Assembly: GCA_016463385.1 (NCBI GenBank)
Contig: JAEMRL010000074.1
Location: forward strand, 1-9,355
Direction of reading: 5' to 3'
Origin: Thermoleophilia bacterium
GTDB lineage: Bacteria > Actinomycetota > Thermoleophilia > Miltoncostaeales > Miltoncostaeaceae
Length of the DNA stretch: 9,355 bases
The position numbers were made by a program, and so were the translations under genes. A model generated the notes under the pieces. The model was given only the letters and a program-made list of their open reading frames with translations. It did no database searches and had not been told where the DNA came from. Below, in pieces: positions 1-5,433 of this stretch; position 1 is the stretch's first letter; every line of letters begins with the position of its first letter.

Positions 1-639
1 GTGCAGCGGCTCCCCCGCGACCAGCAGGTCGCGCGCCAGGCCGACCTGCTCGGCCACCAGCGCCCGCACGGCCGGCGAGGCGACGGGCCGCCGCAGGTCG
101 TCCTCGGCGACGCCGAAGCGCTCCATCGCCTCCCGGGGGAGGTAGATCCGGTCGCGGTCGCGCAGGTCGCGCGCGATGTCCTGCCAGAAGTTCACCAGCT
201 GCAGGCCCGAGCAGGTGGCGTCGCTCAGCCCGATGCGCCAGGCGTCGCGGTAGCCGAGCACCCCGAGCACCATCTCGCCCACCGGGGTCGCCGAGTGGCG
301 GCAGTACTCGAGCAGCTCGGCATGGGTGTCCCAGCGCGCGCGGCGCTGGTCCATCCGGTTCGCCTCGATCAGGCGCAGGAACGGGTCGAGGGACAGTCCG
401 CGCCCGGCGATCACCTGCGCCGTGGCGATGAGCGTGCGGGGCGCATCGCCTCCCGCGACGGCCGACAGGAGGCCCGCCTCCCACGCGTCGAGCGCCTCCA
501 GGCGGGCCGCCGGGCCGCCGGGACCCTCGTCGCCGAGGTCGTCGGTCTCCCGGCAGAAGCCGTAGATCGCGGTCATGTCGGCGCGCACCGCGCGGGGGGC
601 CAGGAGGAAGGCGACGGGGAAGTTCTCGTCGCGGGCCAT
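1..639 (-). CDS. hpnC: Squalene/phytoene synthase family protein, HpnC-type (3' end cut by window edge)
   Basis: Head-to-head prenyl synthase acting on farnesyl diphosphate; in bacteria HpnC works with HpnD and HpnE to make squalene, the hopanoid precursor. The visible 213 residues begin MARDENFPVAF, and an ENFPV segment at the N terminus is typical of HpnC rather than HpnD or CrtB. The first aspartate-rich motif is RETDDLGDE (residues 30-38) and the second is NFWQDIARD (150-158), followed by RDRDRIYLPRE, which matches the family's second Asp-rich/YLP region. The roughly 70-90 C-terminal residues lie beyond base 1. ATG at 639 is chosen because the HpnC N terminus aligns there and a -10-like TAGGGT sits 7 bases upstream; no Shine-Dalgarno is visible. 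The ispA-like gene stops 51 bases upstream on the same strand, so the two form an FPP-to-squalene unit. HpnC over HpnD rests on the N-terminal motif only. Confidence 0.9.
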   Translation of the reverse strand, partial: MARDENFPVAFLLAPRAVRADMTAIYGFCRETDDLGDEGPGGPAARLEALDAWEAGLLSAVAGGDAPRTLIATAQVIAGRGLSLDPFLRLIEANRMDQRRARWDTHAELLEYCRHSATPVGEMVLGVLGYRDAWRIGLSDATCSGLQLVNFWQDIARDLRDRDRIYLPREAMERFGVAEDDLRRPVASPAVRALVAEQVGLARDLLVAGEPLH

Positions 640-646
640 GGGCACG

Positions 647-652
647 ACCCTA
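647..652 (-). promoter_or_regulatory. -10 element for hpnC (leaderless type)
   Basis: TAGGGT on the minus strand, with 7 bases between it and the hpnC ATG. This would start transcription at or one base before the start codon. No convincing -35 is seen. It suggests hpnC can be transcribed independently of ispA. Confidence 0.45.
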
Positions 653-690
653 CCCGTGCGGGCCGCGGCGGCGACGCCGCGCGGCTCCCC

Positions 691-1614
691 TCAGTGCTGG
701 CGCAGGTAGGTCAGGTCGGTGATGTCGACGAGGTCGCCGGTCGGCCCGGGGAGCGTTGCCAGACAGGCGAGGGCCCGCGCGTGGGCCTCGCCGGCGAGGC
801 GCCGGGCCTCGGCGATGCCGTGCACGCTGACGTAGGTGATCTTGCCCTGGCGCGCGTCGGCGCCCACCGCCTTGCCGAGGTCCTCCTCCGACCCCTCGAC
901 GTCGAGGATGTCGTCGACGATCTGGAAGAGCAGCCCCAGCTCACGGGCGAACAGCCGCAGCGCGCGGTCCACCTCCGGCTCCGGCTGCGCGAGCACCAGG
1001 GCGCAGTGGACGGCGCACGACATCAGGCGCCCGGTCTTCAGCGCGTGCACCCGGCGCAGCGCGTCGGGCGACTCCTGGCCGGCGTCCTTGAGATCGAGGT
1101 ACTGGCCGCCCACCATGCCGGCGACCCCGGTCGCGCGGCTGATCTCCCGGAGGATGCCGACCCGGGTCTCGGCGCTCCCCGGCTGGTGCTCGGCGACGAG
1201 CTGGACGGCCTCGGCGAAGAGGGCGTCCCCGGCCAGGATCGCGGTGTCCTCGCCGAAGAGGACGTGGCAGGTGGGCCGCCCCCGCCGCAGGTCGTCGTCG
1301 TCCATCGCGGGCAGGTCGTCGTGGATCAGCGAGTAGGTGTGCACCAGCTCGATCGCCGCGGCGGCGGGCAGCAGATCCTCGGCCCGCTGGCCGAGGCTCT
1401 CGGCCGTGGCCAGCGCCAGCACCGGGCGGATCCGCTTGCCGCCGGCCAGCAGCGAGTGGCGCATCGCCTCGACGAGCCCCTGGGTGCCCGCCATCTCCTG
1501 CAACTCGAGCGGGTCGGAGGAGGAGAAGGTCAGCCCCTCGAGATACTCCTCGACCATGTCGCGCAGATGCTCGGGGTAGGGCGTTGCGGCCTCCGTGACG
1601 GGCGGACGCGGCAT
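691..1614 (-). CDS. ispA: Polyprenyl diphosphate synthase, probably farnesyl (or geranylgeranyl) diphosphate synthase
   Basis: Condenses isopentenyl diphosphate with allylic diphosphates to give C15 or C20 chains. The protein is 307 residues, about the usual length. Visible motifs: GGKRIRP (58-64, diphosphate binding); the first Asp-rich motif DDLPAMD (99-105) within TYSLIHDDLPAMDDDDLRRG; GGQYLDL (169-175); ALKTGRL (191-197); and the second Asp-rich motif QIVDDILD (231-238) followed by a GKITY lysine segment. The two-residue insert in the first motif and the TYSLIHDD context resemble E. coli IspA-type FPP synthases. CrtE-type GGPP synthases share much of this, so product length is not settled. 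The neighbouring hpnC favours FPP. ATG 1614 is the last good start before the divergent dehydrogenase gene; the reading frame stays open far upstream only because of high GC. No clear Shine-Dalgarno is seen, and the start is less certain than the identity. Confidence 0.93.
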   Translation of the reverse strand: MPRPPVTEAATPYPEHLRDMVEEYLEGLTFSSSDPLELQEMAGTQGLVEAMRHSLLAGGKRIRPVLALATAESLGQRAEDLLPAAAAIELVHTYSLIHDDLPAMDDDDLRRGRPTCHVLFGEDTAILAGDALFAEAVQLVAEHQPGSAETRVGILREISRATGVAGMVGGQYLDLKDAGQESPDALRRVHALKTGRLMSCAVHCALVLAQPEPEVDRALRLFARELGLLFQIVDDILDVEGSEEDLGKAVGADARQGKITYVSVHGIAEARRLAGEAHARALACLATLPGPTGDLVDITDLTYLRQH

Positions 1615-1637
1615 GCTACCGCCGGGCGGGGCGACGC

Positions 1638-1643
1638 GGTGTA
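1638..1643 (-). promoter_or_regulatory. Possible -10 element for ispA
   Basis: TACACC on the minus strand, 23 bases before the ispA ATG, would give a leader of about 17 bases. It overlaps the rightward -10 of the dehydrogenase gene (1642-1647) inside a 39-bp divergent gap, so the two promoters could compete. The match is weak. Confidence 0.25.
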
Positions 1644-1647
1644 GCGT
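1642..1647 (+). promoter_or_regulatory. -10 element for the dehydrogenase gene (leaderless type)
   Basis: TAGCGT with 6 bases before the GTG at 1654, which places the expected transcription start on the G of the start codon. No Shine-Dalgarno is present between it and the gene. Confidence 0.45.
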
Positions 1648-1653
1648 CGCGGT

Positions 1654-2652
1654 GTGAGAGCGCTGATCCTCCACGGCGCCGGCGATCTGCGGCTCGAGGA
1701 CGTGCCCGACCCGGTGGCCGGCCCCGGCGAGATCGTCATCGAGGTGACGGCGGCGCTGACCTGCGCGACCGACGCGAAGATGCTGTCGGCGGGGGCCCAC
1801 CCGGCGCTCGGCCCGCTGCCGGCGCCCCTCGGCCACGAGGTGGCGGGCGTCGTGCGCCAGGTGGGGGAGGGTGTGGCGCGGGTGCGCACCGGCGACGCGG
1901 TCGTCGTGGCCAACTCGGCGCCCTGTCTCGACTGTCCTGCGTGTCGCGGCGGGCGGCCCAACCTCTGCCGGCGCATGACCTACCTGACGGGGGCCTTCGC
2001 CGAGCGCCTGCGCGTGCCGGCGGCGATCGTGGAGCGCAACGTCCACCCGCTGCCGGCGGGGCTCCCCCCGGAGCTCGGGGCGGCCGCCGAGCCGCTGGCG
2101 TGCGCCGTGCACACGGTGCGCGGCTGCGGAGCGCTCGCGGGGGGCGGGGTCCAGGGGCAGTTCATCGCCCGCCTGGCCGCGCGCGCGGGCGCGCGGGTGA
2201 CGCTGCTCGACCCGCATGCCGACCGGCGCGAGATGGCGCTGCGCAACGGCGCCGAGCGCTCCCTGCCGGTGCCCGCCGACGACGATGCCGTGGCCGCGCT
2301 CGGCCGGGAGGCCGGCGCCGGCCTCGTCATCGAGGCGGTGGGGCGGCCGGCGGCCTGGAGGATGGCCGTGCGGCTCGCTCAGCCGGGCGGCGAGGTGGTC
2401 TTCCACGGCGGATGCCCGGCCGGCGCCGAGGTGATGCTCCCGAGCGGGCCGATTCACTATTCAGAGCTGACGCTCCGCGGTGCGTATCACCACACTCCGG
2501 AGGCGTTCGCACAGGCGGTGGCGATCATCGCGGCCGACCCGGGCATGATCGCGGAGTTGCTACACACACCGATCGGCCTCGCCGGCGTGGCTCACGCGTT
2601 GTCGGCATCACGGGGCGTGAAACACCCCGTGATGCCGACCGCGGTGCACTAG
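1654..2652 (+). CDS. Zinc-dependent medium-chain alcohol/polyol dehydrogenase family protein, apparently with a shortened Rossmann fold
   Basis: Member of the zinc MDR superfamily (alcohol, threonine, sorbitol dehydrogenases), 332 residues against a usual 340-350. The catalytic zinc ligands C37, H61-E62 (GHE) and E146 are present. The structural zinc site has four cysteines, C91, C94, C97 and C105 (CLDCPACRGGRPNLC). The nucleotide-binding region reads AVHTVRGCGALAGGGVQGQ. The glycine-rich GGGVQG is there, but the usual preceding segment with the first beta strand (GDxVxVxG) is missing. From the histidine after the last zinc ligand to the first glycine I count 10 residues, where E. coli Tdh has about 16. 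The enzyme may be impaired, or the deletion may be an assembly error. The second beta strand (ARVTLLD) ends in Asp, which suggests NAD rather than NADP. Substrate cannot be told. GTG 1654 fits the family N terminus and a leaderless promoter. The last codons contain a 15-bp hairpin, and the stop overlaps that of the convergent gene. Confidence 0.88.
   Translation: MRALILHGAGDLRLEDVPDPVAGPGEIVIEVTAALTCATDAKMLSAGAHPALGPLPAPLGHEVAGVVRQVGEGVARVRTGDAVVVANSAPCLDCPACRGGRPNLCRRMTYLTGAFAERLRVPAAIVERNVHPLPAGLPPELGAAAEPLACAVHTVRGCGALAGGGVQGQFIARLAARAGARVTLLDPHADRREMALRNGAERSLPVPADDDAVAALGREAGAGLVIEAVGRPAAWRMAVRLAQPGGEVVFHGGCPAGAEVMLPSGPIHYSELTLRGAYHHTPEAFAQAVAIIAADPGMIAELLHTPIGLAGVAHALSASRGVKHPVMPTAVH
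2601..2639. terminator. Perfect 15-bp inverted repeat; candidate terminator of the leftward gene run
   Basis: Arm GTCGGCATCACGGGG (2601-2615), a 9-base loop (2616-2624), then its exact reverse complement (2625-2639). The hairpin lies inside the last codons of the dehydrogenase gene and begins 9 bases beyond the stop of the leftward HTH/coiled-coil gene, where a terminator for that strand belongs. There is no T-run on either side, so it is not a classical intrinsic terminator. It may be a U-less hairpin terminator of the kind proposed in actinobacteria, an mRNA-end stabiliser, or a protein-binding palindrome. Confidence 0.5.
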
Positions 2653-3059
2653 AGCTTGCTGAGCATGCCCTTCAGCTTCTCGACCTGCTGCACCTGCGCG
2701 CGCAGCGTGGCGAGTTCCTTCTCCTGGCTGCGCACGATGCCGGCGAGCTCCTGGAGTGACTCCATCGCCCGCGACAGCGCCGCGTCGGCGTTGCCCCCAC
2801 CGCCGGCGGCGCTCGCCCGGCTGGTGGTGGCGCGGGTCTTGGATCCGCGCGGAGCGCGGGGCTGCAGGGCGGCGCCCCGCTGGCGGGCGACGCGGTAGTA
2901 GTTGGCGGCGACGGTCCCGGCCCTGCGGCCGGTCATCTCGGAGAGGCGCTGGAACGCGTTCGTGCGGCTCAGGCCCTCCTCCTGGATGATCTTCTCGACC
3001 TGCTCGAAGATCTCGTTGCCGATGTTGCCGCGCTGGCCCTCGTTCTCCTCGCCGTCCAT
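2649..3059 (-). CDS. Small putative DNA-binding protein: N-terminal HTH-like region plus C-terminal coiled coil
   Basis: I do not recognise a named family. The 136-residue protein has three parts. Residues about 15-62 (NEIFEQVEKIIQEEGLSRTN, then AFQRLSEMTGRRAGTVAANYYRVARQRG) look like a short three-helix DNA-binding unit with a basic recognition-like helix. Residues 63-90 are a basic, low-complexity Ala/Arg/Ser/Thr/Gly linker. The last 45 residues form a heptad-like amphipathic helix (SLQELAGIVRSQEKELATLR), probably a dimerising coiled coil. This resembles small chromosome-associated or regulatory proteins, but function is inference. ATG 3059 is preferred because GGAGG lies just upstream, though with a tight 4-base spacing. 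GTG 3080 is an alternative adding MLLSGGQ and would swallow that GGAGG. It is the last gene of the leftward run but has its own AT-rich promoter region. The stop shares CTAG with the convergent dehydrogenase stop. Confidence 0.75.
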   Translation of the reverse strand: MDGEENEGQRGNIGNEIFEQVEKIIQEEGLSRTNAFQRLSEMTGRRAGTVAANYYRVARQRGAALQPRAPRGSKTRATTSRASAAGGGGNADAALSRAMESLQELAGIVRSQEKELATLRAQVQQVEKLKGMLSKL

Positions 3060-3063
3060 CTGT

Positions 3064-3068
3064 CCTCC
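3064..3068 (-). promoter_or_regulatory. Shine-Dalgarno sequence of the HTH/coiled-coil gene
   Basis: GGAGG on the minus strand, 4 bases before the ATG at 3059. It decides that start over the upstream in-frame GTG. It is one of few clear ribosome-binding sites in the window. Confidence 0.55.
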
Positions 3069-3069
3069 G

Positions 3070-3088
3070 CTCAATAGCACTGAATAGC
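3070..3088. repeat. Tandem 9-bp repeat with 10-bp period; possible operator
   Basis: CTCAATAGC (3070-3078) and CTGAATAGC (3080-3088) differ at one base and are spaced one helical turn apart. They lie between the -10 element at 3093-3098 and the ribosome-binding site of the HTH/coiled-coil gene, over the expected transcription start. That position would suit a repressor, perhaps the gene's own product (inference). Confidence 0.35.
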
Positions 3089-3092
3089 GCGG

Positions 3093-3098
3093 AGTATA
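3093..3098 (-). promoter_or_regulatory. -10 element for the HTH/coiled-coil gene
   Basis: TATACT on the minus strand matches the TATAAT consensus at five of six bases. It would start transcription near 3086 and give a leader of about 27 bases carrying the GGAGG site. No good -35 lies 16-19 bases upstream. It sits in an unusually AT-rich gap (bases 3081-3170 contain 40 G/C in 90). Confidence 0.45.
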
Positions 3099-3172
3099 GA
3101 TAGATCCTTACGCTGTACATAACGCCCTTGAGCCAATATTTAGCTGCCGCAGTTAGGTGTTAAGTACAACCC

Positions 3173-4378
3173 TCAGGCCGTGGATTCGAACAGCACCATC
3201 GTCGCCGTGAACGCATGAAGGAAGCTGCGGCCTCCGACCGGGCCGATCTCGCCGTTGCAGAAGAGGCCGGCCGCCGGGATGGCGGCGAGCTCCTCGGCGA
3301 TGGCCGTGGCGTCGTGGTCGGCCGTCGGGAACATGCGCGTGCCGCGTCCGTTGCAGCTGAACAGGAGGGCGCCGCCGGGCGCGCCGTGCCCGTCCCCTCC
3401 GCGCGCCTCGCGCAGCGCGGCGCGCAGGTCGTCGTCGGCCGAGGCCGCGTCGCGCACGTGGAACCGCATGGTCTGGCCCACCCGCACGCGCTCGCCCACG
3501 ATCAGCGCGCCCGTGTCACGGTCGCCGCCCTGGATGGCGCGCACGAGGAAGTCGCCGCGCGCGTAGTCGGGCGTGTTCTCGTCGATCACGAGGCCCGCGA
3601 GCAGCCCGTCGAGCGCGAGCGCCCGCTCTCCCGGCTCGAGCGCCTCGACGACCTCCTGCAGCTTCATCAGCGCCGGCATCCCCGCCAGCTCGAGCACCGT
3701 CGACCCCTCGGCGGCCGTGATCACCATCTCCGGGCCGATCGGCAGGCAGCCCTGCGAGACCACGGTGCGCATGGGCGCTCCCCGCAGGGCGATCGCGACG
3801 GCGCCCTCCTCCACCACGTCGGTGCCGGCGAACAGCCGGTGCTCGCCGGGGCGGGTGCCGCCGGAGGCGAGGCCCCCCACCACCGCGGGGGCGCCGGGCT
3901 CGTCGTTGAGCTCGGCGAGGAGCCCGTCGGCGGGGAATGAGAAGGGATCGGCGAGCATGATCACCGGCCCGACTCCCGCGGCGCCGCCGTCGGAGATCAC
4001 GTCCGGCCAGCCGAGCACGCCCATGCCCTCGCCGAGGGGGCGGGCGACCAGCCGGAAGGGCATCACCTCGGCGCCGGGCAGGTGCGCCGCCCACACTGCG
4101 AGCGCCGGCCCGTCCTCGATCTCGCGGCCGTCCCCGACGATCGCCTCGCCCATCGCGCCGATCAGGTACTCGGGTGCCAGCTCCTCGTGGATCGCCGCGA
4201 GGAGCGCCTCGGCCTCCTCGCAGAGCCCCGGCGAGGCGAACATCACCAGCAGCGTCGGAGGGGTTCCGCCGCCCAGGCCGGCGCGCACGGCCGCACAGGC
4301 CTCCCGGGCCGCGGCCGCCGGGTCGGCGTCCTGCGACAGGCCCACCCCGAATGTCGCGCGGTCGCTCACAGCGGCCAT
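3173..4378 (-). CDS. FIST N-terminal and C-terminal domain sensor protein
   Basis: 401 residues spanning a full FIST_N plus FIST_C pair. FIST domains are predicted small-ligand-binding sensor modules, often fused to signalling domains; this one stands alone and has no signal peptide or membrane segment, so it is presumably cytoplasmic. Diagnostic sequence is at the C terminus: LFSCNGRGTRMF, then the AGLFCNGEIGPVGG and SFLHAFTATMVLF segments close to the end, with conserved Cys-Asn-Gly in both CNGRG and CNGEIGP. The N-terminal half carries LLVMFASP and the GAMGEAIVGDGREIEDGPALAVW-type region. ATG 4378 is preferred; GTG 4369 is possible and neither has a clear Shine-Dalgarno. The DUF2007-type gene ends 31 bases upstream on the same strand, suggesting co-transcription with it, the rhomboid gene and argF. 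The ligand is unknown. Confidence 0.9.
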   Translation of the reverse strand: MAAVSDRATFGVGLSQDADPAAAAREACAAVRAGLGGGTPPTLLVMFASPGLCEEAEALLAAIHEELAPEYLIGAMGEAIVGDGREIEDGPALAVWAAHLPGAEVMPFRLVARPLGEGMGVLGWPDVISDGGAAGVGPVIMLADPFSFPADGLLAELNDEPGAPAVVGGLASGGTRPGEHRLFAGTDVVEEGAVAIALRGAPMRTVVSQGCLPIGPEMVITAAEGSTVLELAGMPALMKLQEVVEALEPGERALALDGLLAGLVIDENTPDYARGDFLVRAIQGGDRDTGALIVGERVRVGQTMRFHVRDAASADDDLRAALREARGGDGHGAPGGALLFSCNGRGTRMFPTADHDATAIAEELAAIPAAGLFCNGEIGPVGGRSFLHAFTATMVLFESTA

Positions 4379-4409
4379 TGTGGCGCACCCGCCCCGGGGC
4401 GTGCCCCGC

Positions 4410-4622
4410 TCACCCGATCGGCTCCATCGGATCGAGGAGGGCGCGCGCCTCCAGCTCGCGGTCGGCCGGCACCAGCAGGGCGCGGGGCCCGCCGGCCAGC
4501 ATGTCCGGCACGTCCATCGTCGTCCGGCGCATCAGCACCGGGATGTCCAGCTCTCCGAGAAGGCCGGCGAGCATCTCCGCCTCCGGCTGGTGCCGCGCGA
4601 AGGCCACCTCCACCCAGCGCAT
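4410..4622 (-). CDS. DUF2007-type small protein (putative signal-transducing protein)
   Basis: A 70-residue protein starting MRWVEVAFARHQPEAEMLAG, then LLGELDIPVLMRRTT, and ending with a segment ALLVPADRELEARALLDP. This matches the layout of DUF2007/GlnB-like small proteins: beta strand, helix with PxEAEMLxGLL, short loop with IPV, then VPxxxLExARxLL. The biochemical role of the family is not established. ATG 4622 gives the usual length. A TTG at 4664 overlaps the rhomboid stop as TTGA and would add 14 arginine- and proline-rich residues, which look non-native. The gene lies 38 bases after the rhomboid stop and 31 bases before the FIST start, on the same strand. The family call rests on pattern recognition only. 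Confidence 0.75.
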   Translation of the reverse strand: MRWVEVAFARHQPEAEMLAGLLGELDIPVLMRRTTMDVPDMLAGGPRALLVPADRELEARALLDPMEPIG

Positions 4623-4660
4623 CGGCTCGGGCCGCGGCTCCGACGGGCGGCGGCGGAACC

Positions 4661-5398
4661 TCAAAACCCGTGCCCGACCGCGGGGCCCGGCTGCCGCGGC
4701 TCGGCCCGCCCCCAGAGGAACGGCTTGGCCAGCAGCGCGCCCGCGGCGAAGCCGCCGATGTGGGCCATGTAGGCGACGCCACCTCCGCCGGAGGTCGAGG
4801 ATCCCCCGAGGTAGACGAACTGCAGGCCGAAGTAGATCGCCAGCCAGATCCAGGCGGGCAGTTTGAAGGGCAGAAAGACGAACGGGACCACCACGGTCCA
4901 GATCCTGACCCGCGGATACAGCACGAGATAGGCCCCGAGCACGCCCGATATCGCGCCGGACGCGCCGATCAGGGGGATGGCGCTGTCGGGGTCGACCATC
5001 GCCTGGGCGAGCGCGGCGGCGATGCCGCAGATCAGGAAGAAGGGCAGGAATCGCAGCCGTCCCATGCGGTCCTCGACGTTGTTGCCGAACACCCACAGGA
5101 AGAGCATGTTGAACACGAGGTGCAGCACGTCGCCGTGGAGGAACTGGCTCGTCACGAGGCCCGTGAACCGGTCGCGCTCCTGGTTGATCGACTGGCAGGC
5201 GTCCGCGTCGGGATCGGCGCCGTTGACGACGTGGTCGGCGACCATGCCGTACTCGCAGATGAACGCCTCCTGGCTGCCCGCCGTGCCGTCACTCGGCTTC
5301 GTGCTCTGGAAGGCGAAGACCAGAGTGGACGCGACGATCAGCGCGATCGTCAGCACCGCGCGCCGGCGGGTCGGGTTGACGTCCTTCAGCGGGATCAC
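4661..5398 (-). CDS. Rhomboid family intramembrane serine protease
   Basis: Cleaves transmembrane proteins within the bilayer. The 245 residues carry the catalytic serine in GASGAISG (S147) and the catalytic histidine in MAHIGGFAAG (H213). A conserved HLVFNMLFLWVFGNNVED segment (93-110) supplies the family's His and Asn (H93, N97). Hydrophobic segments lie at about 13-30, 90-105, 115-133, 143-161, 166-195 and 209-225, consistent with the six-helix rhomboid core. The long loop after helix 1 (about 31-80) contains two cysteines, C48 and C68, which could form a disulfide if exposed outside the cell (inference). The start is GTG 5398; a GAGG lies 10 bases upstream, inside a tandem GAGGTCC repeat (5406-5420). 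The gene follows argF by 35 bases. Substrates are unknown. Confidence 0.94.
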   Translation of the reverse strand: MIPLKDVNPTRRRAVLTIALIVASTLVFAFQSTKPSDGTAGSQEAFICEYGMVADHVVNGADPDADACQSINQERDRFTGLVTSQFLHGDVLHLVFNMLFLWVFGNNVEDRMGRLRFLPFFLICGIAAALAQAMVDPDSAIPLIGASGAISGVLGAYLVLYPRVRIWTVVVPFVFLPFKLPAWIWLAIYFGLQFVYLGGSSTSGGGGVAYMAHIGGFAAGALLAKPFLWGRAEPRQPGPAVGHGF

Positions 5399-5433
5399 GC
5401 CGCCGGGACCTCAGGACCTCGGCTCGGCCCGGA

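Noticed and set aside
1..1644. A long rightward open frame of 547 codons over the hpnC and ispA genes
   Set aside because: The product is a low-complexity Arg/Gly/Val/His-rich string without motifs; it is the antisense shadow of two clearly recognised leftward genes in GC-rich DNA.
1615..2457. Upstream extension of the ispA frame, giving a 588-codon protein
   Set aside because: The extension is antisense to the dehydrogenase gene, is rich in His, Arg and Pro, and has no family match; the normal 307-residue enzyme starts at 1614.
4391..4408. GC-only palindromes (GCCCCGGGGC, then GGGGCGTGCCCC) in the gap between the DUF2007-type and FIST genes
   Set aside because: Short, and expected by chance at this base composition; not long enough to call a terminator, and the genes look co-transcribed.
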